Shown: in pieces, positions 52,386-64,000 of the stretch
Position numbering within the stretch: the first letter of the stretch is position 1
Layout: each line of letters opens with the position of its first letter
Source: Niebla homalea
Taxonomy: Eukaryota; Ascomycota; Lecanoromycetes; Lecanorales; Ramalinaceae
Assembly: GCA_019925105.1 (NCBI GenBank)
Contig: JAHGAU010000007.1
Coordinates: forward strand, 310,001-374,000
Direction: 5' to 3'
DNA: 64,000 nucleotides
Notes under the pieces: generated by a model
The model's database searches: none
What the model was told of the DNA's origin: nothing
Seen by the model: the letters and a program-made list of their open reading frames with translations, nothing else
Position numbers and translations under genes: made by a program

Positions 52386-53976
52386 ATGGCGTCAGCGAGG
52401 CCTTTTTCGAAAGCTTCTCGCCCCCTTGAGTTACCGACACGGCTCAGAAGTGGCTCGAATCGTTTCAGCCGTCCGTTCCATACCTGCTCCCTATGGCGGA
52501 CCGATGGGGTCTATGGGGACCTCACGAACATGCGCGTGAGAACGCCATGGATCCAAGCTTTACGTGAATCCAGAAATGAAGCCGGAATAATGTCAGGAAA
52601 GCCAGCGGAGCTTGGCTCTCGTGACCTGAAGGCGAAAAAGATGGCCGACAGCTTCCACAGAGTGGTAAGTATTGGATCATGGGGGCCAAAATTCGGGTAC
52701 CCTGGCTGACTGACATAGGACTAGGTGATCCCCCTTGCCCAAGACCCATGGTTATGTGACAATTACCTGAATGCGACGGGTCACATAAGGTGGGCCTGCT
52801 CCGTCGTTAACTGCCCACGATGCTGAACGCTGCAAAGGCTTGGGACGTTGTTCATGGATCTCGATGCTTTGTCAGGGGTTGTAGCCTACAAACATACTGG
52901 GGACGCCGTTACTACAGTCACAGCGGCGGTAGATAGAATCACTATCAGACACGCCTTGCAAAGCATCTGTGATCTTGAACTGTCTGGTCAGGTCACGTAT
53001 GCGACCGGCAGAAGCAGTATGGAGATTTCTCTACAAATTGCAAAGGCCCCAGAAGCTGGCAATCAGGCGAGAGATGAGGATGTTCTGCTGACCTGCGCTT
53101 TCACAATGGTTTCTCTGGATCCAGCGACGAAGAAACCGACCGCTATCAGTCCACTACAGCCGGAGACCGTTGAAGAAAAGCGTTTGTTTGCCCTTGGTGA
53201 GAAAAACTCCAAAGAAAAGAAAGCTATGGCAAAGACGGCGCTTCGTAAGCAAACACCCAATGACGAAGAGAGCGACTTGATTCACGCCATGTGGCTCAAA
53301 CAATTGGAGTATCACGGTACGACCTGATTCCCTACTATTGAGATCGGCATATCTGACGGTCTTCCCAGACCCGAATGTTGCCACCAGAAAGCCCGAGAAT
53401 TTGCGCTTCATGTCTTCGACTGTCCTACACTCTTCCCAGATCATGCAGCCACAATATCGTAATCGTCATAGCTTCATGATCTTTGGGGGGTTTCTTCTCA
53501 AGCAGACATTCGAGCTAGCTTTCTGCTGTTGTGCAGCCTTTTCACATGCACGACCGACATTTGTCAATCTTGACCCAAGTACTTTCGAGAATCCCGTTCC
53601 TGTGGGCGGCGTTCTTTATCTCACTGCTACTATTGCCTACACAAACCCGCCTCTCGTATCTCCATCACATCAGAGTGGTACAGGCAATACGGAAGCAGAG
53701 GTCAAAGACACGGATGCGAATCGTTTCACACGTGTGCAGGTGCGTGTTGATAGTAAAGTCCGCAACGTGGAGCATGGAGAGACAAAGCCTGCAGGCCAAT
53801 TCAACTACACCTTCTCAGTGGATCAGGACGTCAAGGTCATGCCTCAGACATACAGCGAGTTTATGATATGGGTGGACGCTAGAAGAAGGGCGCAGAGAGC
53901 AAGGGCGAGCGTCGAGGAAGGCTCTAATTCTGATCCTGCGAGAGATAGCAAGGACGATAAAGGAGCGACTGAATGA
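52386..53976 (+). CDS. Acyl-CoA thioesterase, ACOT9-like (double hot-dog, mitochondrial)
   Basis: Predicted 476 aa from four exons: 52386-52664, 52725-52789, 52838-53316 and 53369-53976 (introns of 60, 48 and 52 nt, phases consistent). These enzymes hydrolyse acyl-CoAs to fatty acids and CoA. Joined reading: the presequence-like MASARPFSKASRPLELPTRL, then RTDGVYGDLTNMRVRTPWIQALR, MADSFHRV-VIPLAQDPWLCDNYLNATGHIR-LGTLFMDLDALSGVVAYKHTGD (first hot-dog core with the catalytic Asp region), LLTCAFTMVSLDPATKKP, EYH-DPNVATRKPENLRFMSSTVLHSSQIMQPQYRNRHSFMIFGGFLLKQTFELAF (second hot-dog) and TYSEFMIWVDARR near the end. The basic N-terminus fits mitochondrial import. It marks the return of ordinary genes to the right of the island. 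Confidence 0.92.
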
Positions 53977-54181
53977 AATAAAATTTGATCAAATGCCCAT
54001 ACTAGCTTATCTGATCGTCTGACAATGTAACATTCATCTATATTGTAAAATGTCATACCAATTACCCACCGAGGGAACGCTACAGAAAGACATCGGCAAT
54101 GATTGCCTAAAAGGGGCAATTCTTGGCATGTTGCGGAGGCTGCCTTCCAACGACAACCCAACGTTTCTCCCCACTACTGCA

Positions 54182-54935
54182 ATGGCCACCATCCCTAATA
54201 TTTGGCACCTCCGTAAGGTGGCGGAGGCGTCAGCGAAGGCGTGCGATGTCTGCTATAAGCCCACAACTAGCGTTCTCATTACGCCAGACAACAAAGTATG
54301 CGGCATTTTCTGCAACAAGCTCGGCTGCAGGACGTCTCACGATAGGACTAGTCGCTAACTTCGTGGGAAGGATTTCTTTTACCTTTGTCCAGGACACTTG
54401 AAAGACCGAGGCTTTGCGAGCCCCATCATCGATGAAGCGGAGCTCGCCGCAAAGAAGAGGAAGGAGGAGATGGAGCGGGAAATTGAGAAGGTGAAGGTGG
54501 AGTACGAGGAGAAAATGAAGCGAAAGAAGAACAAGAAGGACAAGAGCAAGGATGAGAAGAAGGATGCAGACAAGGGTAAGACTGATGACAAGGAAGGGGA
54601 TGCAAAGGCAGAAAAGGAGAAGGATGACAAGGTATGAATTTCAGAGCAAGTGGAGATCGACTCACTCACATTACGGCTGCCCAAGATCAATGCCATCACC
54701 AACAAGAATATGACCCCTGCTGAAGAAGATGTGCCTCGGATCTATGCCCTACAAAAGTATGCTTATGGGACGGGAGAACATTCTCGAAACGTTGGGTCAC
54801 CCTCTAACAGTATGCAGGGTCTTTTATCAAAAGAGACTTGATCGGATGAAGAATGCGGAAATGGCGAAAAGGACTCGCGAACGCCTGAAGAATCCTTCAA
54901 CCTTTCCATCAGTCCCAACAGGAGGGCTAGGATGA
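54182..54935 (+). CDS. VFA1: Vps4-associated protein 1 (Vfa1)
   Basis: Predicted 187 aa from four exons: 54182-54295, 54371-54631, 54686-54756 and 54818-54935 (introns of 75, 54 and 61 nt; phases consistent). Vfa1 binds the MIT domain of the AAA ATPase Vps4 and stimulates its disassembly of ESCRT-III on endosomes. The N-terminal zinc-finger-like part reads NIWHLRKVAEASAKACDVCYKPTTSVLITPDNK-DFFYLCPGHLKDRGFASPI, with CxxC and a C..H pair split by the first intron. A strongly charged helix of Lys/Glu (EREIEKVKVEYEEKMKRKKNKKDK) follows, then the C-terminal Vps4-binding end IYALQK-VFYQKRLDRMKNAEMAKRTRERLKNPSTFPSVP. I start at 54182; an in-frame ATG at 54050 would add residues foreign to the family. 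Confidence 0.92.
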
Positions 54936-57083
54936 CTTTGCCCTCTTTGCGCGAACATACTGCTCCTCTTCCATTGTGGAGCAGTACCCCTTTCCACCTC
55001 GTCGGAGGCGTAGGGTGATCCACACCACTCCGCCACCTACCGAAATTTGAAGGCATGTATGAGTGGGACCGAACTATTTCCTATTCAGCCGCTCTACATC
55101 CCTGTTGGGTGGAGTAGAGACGAGTGTTCCTTTGCCTTGATAATTTGAGAAATGCCTCACGTACCGGTACAGCAGGACACGCAGACATGACTTTCGATGG
55201 AGGCTGCAAAATTCCAGGCGGCAGCGCCGCGTACTCAGATCGGAGATCAAGCCAGGAGAAACGTTAGGTAGGGCTCTGACTTTCACAATGCCCACCAGTC
55301 TCTGCTTTGGGTGTGTCTTCTCCGCTTGGGTTCTGGTGTACTTTTCACTTGGTGGAGCAAAACATTGCAACATGCTGTTATAGGCATAATGCAAAAATTG
55401 AGAGGCCTTTGGTTCGCCCTGAAGATATGGGAATGGTTATTTGAACTGCAGCAGCAAGCCAACTCTCGCCCCTGCCGTGAAGAGCCTAGCTATGATGTCA
55501 GGAACAGTCTTCACCTCACCCATCCCCAAAGGACCGGTGCAGAACTCTTCAACCGTCCAAAAACGTTAGCAATGGCTGCTGAAAAAGGATGAAAGTTTTG
55601 GTATTTTGCCACCCGCTAGCCAATCAGGTAACGTGGAGTATACATCGCCACACAACGGTCGGGCCTACTTTATCTTGAACGAAGGTGTCGCACCAGTGCG
55701 TTGGCTTCAGCATGTACCTGATACTCTTTTTGGATGACTCGCATGTGCTCGGTCTGCAGATACTCCATGCCTGGATGATGTGTAGATCTATCCTTCCGCC
55801 CATCATCTCAGAATCCTGATCAAGGGTGGACACCTCATGGCCATACACCACGTCCCGGACGCCTTGATCTAATGCAAGCTAATCCAGAACATCTTTACAT
55901 GCTCAAATGGAACTTTGCACATGGGTTGTACCTCCTCCACCTCGGCAGAAAGTTAGGATAGCTCGGATATGACTCCCGACGCCAGCAATACAAGCCGCAA
56001 AGCAATTACCAGAACTGTTGACAACCAGCCACTCATCAACCTACGAGCGACCGCCTGATCGTCACCCTTGTCAGACCTGCACTCATTCGCTTACTGACCA
56101 AAGGACGTGAGTAACAGTGTTTCGCTAGCTTGGTCTCTCCGATGAGCATATTGCGTCGGGGCCGCGGCTCCGGTTCAGGGCTCTCCGTCGAAAACGGCCC
56201 CTATTGGTGACCTCGTGCCATCTCGGTGTGTCATATCTCCTTTCCCCACTCATATGCGGTATGGCTCTAGATAGTGTGCCATGCAGCATCGTTACCAATC
56301 ACTTGGATCCAATCTGTCATCCCCTTCTCATGATCTTCGTGGACGGGAACTCTATTGGCGCGTTTCGACCGCTCTCGAGCCCTCGAGACCGGGTGAAAGG
56401 CTGAACGATGGCTTTGCATGGCTTCATATTCGAGGAAATATCCATGTATAACCCTCAAATCTCGGAGAATGACCTTATCGGGTGTAATTGATCAACGACT
56501 GGGTTTCCATGTGACTTGCCAATCACAAGCTTCCTGCTGCCTTCTGCCTGCTAGCAATGGCTCCCCCTATCCACTACCGCTGGCCTGTTGACACCTTCAC
56601 ATGCGTGATGTGACTCCTTGGTGAGACTCTGCCTTTTGCGTACCAACCCTATCCAAGCCTGGGGTGGAGTCTTTCTTTAACCTTTTGTGGAACAAAGGCA
56701 GAGAATTCTTGATGAAGTCTCGAGATGAAGCTTCGTTTTAGCGACCGATACCACGTTTCGATGTCACTGATGCAAACCCCTTTTATGATATCCGCCCAAA
56801 ATGTCTCAATTTTTTTCCTCCGGCATATCATCACGTGGAGACACGTATTCCGCCAAATGCAATGTCTCGTCCAGCGAAAGCAGCAATGGACATCAGACCG
56901 CTTTGAACGGGGTGCTTGTCTGCAGAATACACGTGTCTGTATTTGACCTTCTTTGCAGACATACGTGCCTTATCAAATACGTGTGGCATTGAAAGCATTT
57001 TCTTGAGCCCACCTGTGTCCTCCATTCTCTTCACGATTGACGCGTGTCCCAGCTCTGTGGCCTCTAGTGATGCTATCCAATCT
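54936..57083. other. Intergenic region VFA1 / YVH1
   Basis: About 2.1 kb between convergent genes. Short frames on both strands lack recognisable content. No repeats, tRNA or gene are seen. Confidence 0.5.
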
Positions 57084-58801
57084 CTACATCTTCTCTCTTG
57101 GCTCCTTGACCTCTCCGCTCCCCAAATCACCACCACCACCACCACCGCTGCCGCCTCCTCCCTCTCGTTTCGCCCTCCTTTCTCTCACACCATCCACCTT
57201 GCTCACCCCCAAACAAACCCCTGGACACTCCCATCCTCCACAACTGCACTTCAAACCCTGCCACGCATACCTCCCCACCTGCGTCCTACATTTGCTGTTG
57301 GGACACTCCAGCCTCCCCTCCAACTTCCCCTGTTCCAGCTCGGCCCGCATCCATGAGAGCGGCTGGTCAAGGAAGAGGTGTGCGCATGGCTGTTGTTGTT
57401 GTTGTTGTAGCTGCTGCTGGCGGCTAGAAAAAGAGGAAGAGGAAGAAGAAGGAGGAAGGGCATTGCGGGTGAAGGATTTGGATGCTGTGGGCGGGCGGGG
57501 TGTATGTTCCAGGAGATAGGCCGAGGTTGCCAACTGCTGGCGGCAGCGGCGGCAGCGATACATCATCGCTTCCTTCTTCCCTCGGTCGTCGTCGTCATCG
57601 TCGTCCCTGTTGGGGGATTCGGCCGCCGCCGCCGCCTCCTCCACCAACTCATCCCTGAATCTCAAACCCCCCGGGGCCGCGAAATCGGGAGCCTCCCCCC
57701 TGCTGGACGCTTCAGCCACTGCGCGAGTATAACACCAGCGCTGGTACTGCGGGTGGGCGTCCAGGTCGGAGGGGCAGCCCATGCGGTGGTAAAGCATAAG
57801 TTGGTCCATGAATTGCGGGTTGGGTTCCGCCAGGGGGCGGCATTGGCGGATTAGGGCGAGGGCTGTGTTTGGGGTGTGAGGTATGGGGTCTGTGGAGGAG
57901 ACGGAGAGAAGGTAGGCGGCTATGAGGGTGGCGCAGCGGGAAGTGCCTGAAGCGCTGGGATGGGTGGGGACGTCAGCGGGGGCTTTGGGGTATCCAGTGT
58001 CTCGGGGGAGAGTTGGAGTGGGAGCGGGGCCGGAGAGAGATGCCATTCGAGAGAAGGAAAAAGAGACGGGGGACGACCAGTTAAGGGACAAGGCTTGCTT
58101 CTTGATGGAGAAGGTTGATAGAGGAGCAAATTCTGCTTCATTCGATCCGGAAGGTCCATGAAGCCTACCGTCTCGGTCCTTGATGTGAGGGATCTGGGAA
58201 GCATGGCTCTTGGATGTCTTCTTTCAGGACCAATTCTTTCTTTGCGACATGGAAGACCTGCCCCTCCAAGCCAAGACCTCAATGCAGAGACGCACAGACA
58301 CATTCACAAACGCAAGCAGAAGGACATTACCGAGCATCTCTGCCGTTGATTACAGCTTTACAGAGACTTACCAATGCACAAGCACTCCACCGCCCCCATG
58401 CAGCCCTTTCTGGATAAAGTCCTGGCTGGATTTGAAATACTGGATGATATTCTCGTCCTTGACATCATCCAACTCAACCACGTAATGCTCGTAACCTTTG
58501 AATAAGTCTTGGTCCAAGGGTAGCCCCAAGGCGGAGAGTACGTGCGTAATGTTGACATCGCGGAGCGCCTCTTTGCGGCGAAGCGTGGATAGTCTTCAGA
58601 CGCGGAGTCAGCGTCAACTCTTTCGGTCTGCCGGATGCATTTCGGCAATAGCAGTGGTTTTTGCGCGGAGGTAATCCGGCAAAATCATGCCATGAGGCTG
58701 GGTTGGGGACTGGCTGTAAAGGAGGAATGCAACATTATTGAATAATAACTGACTCACTCTCCGATGTAGAGGTTCGTACCTGGGATGCGATCAAGTGACA
58801 T
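57084..58801 (-). CDS. YVH1: Dual-specificity phosphatase Yvh1 (DUSP12-like)
   Basis: Predicted 378 aa from three exons: 58758-58801, 58372-58593 and 57084-57954 (introns of 164 and 417 nt, phases consistent). Yvh1 releases Mrt4 from pre-60S ribosomes through its zinc-binding C-terminus; the phosphatase part is a DSP. The joined N-terminus reads MSLDRIPGTNLYIGE-LSTLRRKEALRDVNITHVLSALGLPLDQDLF, then VVELDDVKDENIIQYF and GGGGVLVHC-ASGTSRCATLIAAYLL, giving the signature HCx5R. The 417-nt intron splits the catalytic Cys codon (TG/C). RQCRPLAEPNPQFMDQLMLYHRMGCPSDLD follows. The C-terminal zinc module is YRCRRCRQQLATSAYLLEH ... CAHLFLDQPLSWM ... LECPNSKCRTQVGRYAWQGLKCSCGGW. Poly-Asp, poly-Ser and poly-Gln runs interrupt it, and the tail is Gly-rich. 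Confidence 0.93.
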
Positions 58802-61800
58802 TATCCTTGCACGGGAATTTTGTCGCATCCGAGAAGCCGAAGCTGTTCAGAATTCGATTAGGCGATGTAAGCGATGTTGAGGATGCCACGATAATGCTTT
58901 GATGCCTTCGTGCGATCTCTCGCGTATGCGTAGCCGCATCAGTGGCGTTGGAAAACATGTGAAACCTTACGGCTCGCCACGTTCCATTCAAGTTTTCCCT
59001 ACTGTTATCTGTACCTAAGTCCCAACTTCTAAGGCCAAGGGCCATATGGCACGCCTTATCTCTGGTGGCCCAATTTGTCAGCTCGACACGAGATCAAAGC
59101 TCAAAGAAGCCGTCTTTCGATTCAGCTGCAGAAGTGCAAGCGCCCGTCTGGTTGTCCGCGCCACCGTCCAAGTTGGTTGGAACATGGCTGGCCGAGGTAT
59201 TGGCCCAAAAGAGTACGTACCACTACGTACATACCCCGCCCTAGTCATTGTAGTCACTGACGCTGCCTTTTTATCAGCTGTGCCCTTCCTGCTGGGTTTG
59301 CTGGCATTCATGCATGGTGCCATCAAGTTTTCGCGGGCGACATTCCTTGTTCTCATTTAAAGTCATGAATCGAGATGTAGTGGATCCTTGTTCGCACTTC
59401 CACCGTGCTGGTGTGTCTGAGTCTGGTGACTGTTCCAGCCAGAATCCAAGATTTATTTCGACCCGACCGTTGCGCAAGGCTGCTGCGGCAACGCCCTACC
59501 GACCTGTCCAGGGCTCCAGGGCCCAGGCTGTCTCGGCTGTCTTGTAGGGTTCGATACTTTAGCTTTCTAGAACCTTTACAGAAGGTTTATAGAGCACGTT
59601 GCCGTCCTTCTAGCGCTGGGAAGCTCCGATAATGTCCTCCGAGTGAGGTAGTAAATTTTGAAATTTACTGTAAGTATCATTCGCGATGGTCTTAACCCCT
59701 CCATCAGCCCCACCAGCCCCACCAGCCCCACCAGCCCCTCCTGGCACTCGACCTGCTGGACCTGCCCCTCACATATCAACGCACAACAAAGTTGCTTAAG
59801 TTGTCTATCATCTGACCCGGGGGTATCGCCAGTATATGTAGGTTCTGCCCCATCTTACGTGTCATGTCCTGTACATGTATGGCGTTTTCCGAATCACTGA
59901 GCATGGACCAATCGACACGGTCGGGGATCTACAACGCGTCTTCGATCCGCTGCATGCCCTTTACACACTGCGAGACTGCCCCAATTGACATTGCAGCTTG
60001 GGTCCGAAGCCTGCATACAACATAATCGAGCATGTCATGCACCCAAATATTCGTGGGCTGCGCTTTGCGTCTGACAGCCTGTCACTGGAGACAAAATTCT
60101 CCCCTTCGCATATCATGCACCCTGAACGGACCATGCGCTCCTGAGTCGAGTCTTTCCGAAAGCGTGTGCGTTTGTCTCACCATCATAGAGACATTGCACA
60201 ATAGTATTTGGGCTTCATAAGGACTGATCAAAATCCCTCAATCTTTGAAACCTGTTTGAATGAATAGAATCTCGAATGCTCCCGTGCCGTTTTCAACACC
60301 TTCCAGATCAGACCCTCTGCTCCGAGAGAACTACGTTAGTGCCACCAATGCTGTGGTGACAGGAGCAGCTTGCAGTAGGGCAGGTGGAAATGGGAAGCAT
60401 GCACCGGTACCGATAATTATGCAAGAGCAAGACAAATCTGGCATCAACTTATGCTACCGAGTACATCATGCTGGATGGCGTCTCTCTTCTGCTGATTTAA
60501 TACAAAGTCCGCTCCAAATTGTTTGTGGGAATGATCGCTAACCCATTCCTCTCGCTCCTAGCTTTGCATGCTTTGGCAAATACGGTCAGCTTACAAGCAA
60601 ATCTCGTGACTCGATTACGTCTAGCGAAAAAGCCGCTGACATAGACTCCTGCGCGCACAAAGCCGCTCGGACGGTTTGATCTCGTCAAAAACTACAAATC
60701 GTGGAGAACCCTCTTAGCTGAAGCCACTGGCGAAGGGACAACGTTCTCTGCAGCGATTCCGATTCGCCAATGGTCTTACACTCCCAGAGCTGTGCCTCAA
60801 TAGTGCAAGATCGCGAGCGGAAAACGGATCCCTAAAGAATGGTAAGGCTTACGATCAGCAATACTCCATGGGATGGCTCCCGTCAGCGTCGAATTGGTCG
60901 GTCGATCTCTGAGTAGATTGACCTCTCCAGCGCGATATCAGATGGGAAGCAGCTGGTACCAGATAGACAATAATGGGACCAAGTATGTCAGGACAGACTA
61001 CCGTAAGGCAAAGATGCTGTCTTGCTCTAGTCCTGTTGATTATATGGTACACATAAGCGATGTGCATGCCCAACTGCTCGCCGTGGTAGGCTAGCAGCGT
61101 AGGATGATCAGTAAAGTCTTCCCCATTAGATGACTGGTGCTGCTAAGGAAGGATTGAATCCGCCAAAACGGTCGCATCATGTCCTCTGCGAGACGCAACC
61201 AGCAATTGCCATCGTAGACAGCCTGTGCGAAGCGCTTGTGGAGCCAAGACAGGCGGAATCCAGACATCCCCCCTTGGGGCCTCCCCCCTCCCCAACGAAT
61301 ACTTTTCCATCTCTTTCCCCAACCCTTTAGTAAGATTCGTCACGAATGAGCAAGGCGAAAAGTGAAAAGGCAAAGTTGCCTCGATCGTAATCAAGGTCAG
61401 CACTGTTGCAAAGCAATGAGCTGGAATTGGCTCGCAAAGCCTGACTTCATGGGCGGTCAGATGATTGAAAGTTGGTCAGGACGGAGGAGGACAGCAGTAA
61501 TATGGAGTAATATGATCAAGGGGTGAGAAGGAGGAAGTCCGTTACTGTTAGCGGGTTTCTGTAAGGCTGATAGGGCGCGCTGCACCATCAATTCCTCCGT
61601 GACATTCCCTGGAACGATAGGTTTTCTGTCTTAGACAACAATAATAGGGCAGCCTATTGAGAGTTTGAGACACATGTGGCATTTGAATCATTGGATATCC
61701 CGCACAACTGAGACTTGACACGCCTAGCTGTACCGCCCTAATGTATTCACCATTAATATTACCTGACAGAGGAATGCTGCGAAATAAACGCAGCATATAA

Positions 61801-62542
61801 CGCAACTGCAATTGCCGGGATGTGCTCCTGGCCCCAAGTTCTATGCTAAAAGCTAGGCCAACAATCCTTACCCACCTCCTCCTAGTGGGACTTTGATTAG
61901 CCCTGCATGGGGAGGGCCGGGCACCGATCGAGGGATACAACATAAAACCTGACAACGCCGATGGCAAGGAATTAAAGTTGGAGCTTTCGAGCGGCGATCC
62001 CTGGCTTTAGGTGCTTAGGGACGAGGGAAATAGTCGCCTTTTCGCAACGACTGCTGAGAGTTACAATATTATAGGGCTGAAGCTCTCCTTCTCTCGACGT
62101 ATTTGAGACCTTTCAGCCCCACTTCCGCAACGGCTTGATCTCGTCCAAGCTGACCTCAGTCATCAGCACCATCATGTGCTGAAGGCCGTACCGTGGAAAG
62201 GGAAGGGAAGTATCATTTGGAGGATCGCGACACCGTGCTTTTTACCAAATTCTTCTTCTCTCTTTTTCCAGTGGCCAAGTCGCCTTGGAATTGAAAAAAG
62301 AATAAAGAGAAGCCAGTTTCGATAGCGTTTTGGTTCCGACATCCTGTCCGGGACGCTGGTTGGATGCACGTTTTGTGCCAATAAATCTCACCAATTCCTA
62401 TCAGTGGCCCTTGCCACACATCGACTTTACGAATACAGTTACGCCACCTTTGATATCTTGATTTTCCAGCCAAGAACAAACTCGATTGGGAGCATAGGGA
62501 TTTCTTTTTTTTTTGTTCAGCGTGGCAAGGTCACAAGCCATA
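58802..62542. other. Gene-poor stretch of about 3.7 kb
   Basis: No confident gene. It holds a C-rich nonanucleotide tract (CCCCACCAG repeated, near 59704-59735), a weak candidate small spliced gene near 59046-59369 (see findings), and many short frames without recognisable content. The right end, with a T-run just before 62515, is the leader of the next gene. Confidence 0.45.
59704..59735. repeat. CCCCACCAG short tandem repeat
   Basis: Three to four imperfect copies of a nine-base unit (CCCCACCAG) in a row. Non-coding as far as I can tell. Confidence 0.8.
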
Positions 62543-64000
62543 ATGAGACCACGGCACATTGAGTCTTCTTCTTCGAATCATGCTCACAACTACCATGCAT
62601 CTCAGGAGCGTCGGTCCTTTGGTGGACGTACGGCCGACGCTGGTTACCAAGAATCTTCACCAATGGCAGTGCGCATGCCAAATAGGAGGCAGCCAATTGC
62701 TCCTCCGGCGTTGCCACCACCGAGATATGTAAACGAAATCCACCCCGAGGATGACAGGCGACAAGACTTGGGACATGCACCATCTCGAAAGGGACTACCT
62801 GTTGGCCAGAAGAGCCCTTCGGACGTAGGGTTGAGCTTTCCCAAAAGTTGGGTGGGACGGATGGAGGAAAGAAGGTTTCCTGACCGTGTTGAGTACAGTC
62901 AGGGCAGCGAAACCTCGTGTCCGTCGATTGAGTCAATGATGAGATCTCCTACGGACTCGGATCGTAGATATGAAGCGCAACAGCTTCAGGATGAAGGGTA
63001 TTACAGCCTCTCCGGCCCAGGCCCTCTATCCCAGCCGTCAGTATTTGCTCTTCTTCTTCTTCTTCTTCTGTCGATTTCCTCTTACCACAAAAGACTCGTG
63101 TACAAGCACAGCTGGATGGCAACTTGGCTCCATGTCGCGACAGCACGGCAAAACAATACATCCCGAAAGAAAAGGTTTGTTTACTCACTCGTGTTGACCA
63201 TAGTCTACCGGGCGAAAAGCAGCTGCATCACCGGGATCAGGAGAAATCGTCTCAGGCGTACGATAAGAATCTAGTGTCGAAGATTGGCAAGCCGAGCACT
63301 ACACCACCTCGCAGTTCGACCTTCCACAACAGCAGTGTTGAGAGCAGTCCCACTTCGATTCTGTCCTTCTCCCTTCGACATCCCAGCCAATTTCGATCAT
63401 TGTCCTTCCCCAAGTCGAACTCGAGCGCGCTTTCGGACCCACCAATCAAGCAGGAACCGATATCAAGTCGGTATATCGACAGTCCGCATTCCCGGCCACC
63501 ATCTCCCCTGTCTGCAATCTCGGCGACGAGTAGAAGAGGGTTTGTGGACTACCGCAGCCCGAAAATGGAACAGCTTTCCCGATCGTCGACACTCGATTCC
63601 GATATCTCCCTGCCAGCATCCACCCCCCAACGATTTCCTACTTCTAATGACTTTTCACGGCAGCAAAAAAGCCGACGCTCTGGCAGCGGATCTCTCCTCT
63701 CCCAATTCGATGAGTCAGCATATAATACGACTAATGAGGTAAAGCGGGAAAATTACGAGCCACCCATCCTTCCCGAGACAGACTCGACCTTCCGAATGGA
63801 AGAAACCGTTCGCCATCTCCGTATTGATGATCCGTCCCCACTTCAACAATACCATTCCGAGACTGATCAATACCGCGCTCAAGAAGCTTTCCGTCCCCTT
63901 CACTCACAAGCATCGCGCTCCGGCATTTTGAAAAGGAAGATGCCGCCGGAAGGTCCCAGCGAAGAGGCCCAAGCCGTCCAAGCCGTCCAAGCCGCCCAAA
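62543..64000 (+). CDS. Ser/Pro/Arg-rich protein of unknown function, N-terminal part (runs off right edge)
   Basis: The start is the ATG at 62543 (MRPRHIESSSSNHAHNYH); the frame is open further upstream only through a non-ATG codon. Exon 1 (62543-63036) encodes MAVRMPNRRQPIAPPALPPPRYVNEI, ESMMRSPTDSDRRYE and EGYYSLSGPGPLSQP. A GTCAGT donor at 63037 begins an intron with a long (CTT)n tract. The acceptor at 63143 is phase-compatible but not certain. Exon 2 stays open to the edge: SSQAYDKNLVSKIGKPSTTPPRSS, FVDYRSPKMEQLSRSSTLDSDISLP, FRMEETVRHLRIDDPSPLQQYH and SRSGILKRKMPPEGPSEE. The layout resembles the disordered N-terminus of fungal regulators, perhaps a C2H2 zinc-finger factor, but no DNA-binding domain lies in the window. 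The run-out ends in AAGCCGTCC repeats. Confidence 0.6.

Noticed and set aside
54050..54181. Upstream in-frame ATG for VFA1
   Set aside because: The added 44 residues have no match to the family's N-terminus, while NIWHLRKVAEAS begins right after the ATG at 54182.

Overview
This window is nuclear DNA of a filamentous ascomycete. Most genes carry short introns (about 48-65 nt) with GTRNGY donors, CTAAC/CTGAC-like branch sites and YAG acceptors. The conserved genes are typical Pezizomycotina housekeeping genes. Their wording resembles Dothideomycetes proteins, but that is an impression, not a computed placement.

Layout. Left flank (1-29.5 kb, ordinary genome): the 5' part of a Cdc25-type Ras exchange factor (minus, runs off the left edge); about 4 kb without genes; CIA1 (cytosolic Fe-S assembly, minus); a six-exon MHYT-domain membrane protein (minus); RTT106 histone chaperone (plus); ATX1 copper chaperone (plus); ARO2 chorismate synthase (minus, 35-nt first exon); a lipoate-protein ligase of the AIM22 type (plus); a cytochrome c/c1 heme lyase (plus); an endosomal/vacuolar Qa-SNARE (minus); and a giant sacsin-like protein of about 2,780 aa with two HATPase modules and a C-terminal BTB domain (plus).

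Accessory island (about 29.5-52.2 kb). It holds an array of diverged ~254-bp tandem repeats biased to C>T/G>A, a GIY-YIG-like orphan protein (G1), two long coiled-coil proteins (G2, with a C-terminal Cys cluster, and G3), a NAM7/UPF1-like superfamily 1 helicase broken by two in-frame stops plus a decayed fragment of a second copy, and a coiled-coil gene (G4) that is frame-disrupted and surrounded by partial duplicates of itself. G1-G4 share a similar 5' leader (GT..AG intron, then a CTTTWWAAA motif just before the ATG). G1, G2, G3 and the helicase share a C-run/CCCCAT motif beyond the stop. These shared ends suggest the genes are parts of one module that has partly decayed. I could not name the element, and I saw no terminal repeats or transposase.

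Right flank (52.4-64 kb, ordinary again): a four-exon ACOT9-type acyl-CoA thioesterase (plus), VFA1 (Vps4-associated protein, plus), a YVH1-type dual-specificity phosphatase (minus, a 417-nt intron splits the catalytic Cys codon), about 3.7 kb without confident genes, and the 5' part of a Ser/Pro-rich protein that runs off the right edge.

Exon structures for MHYT, RTT106, ATX1, ARO2, SNARE, sacsin, ACOT9, VFA1 and YVH1 were built by hand. In each case intron phases and total length are consistent (coding length divisible by three).
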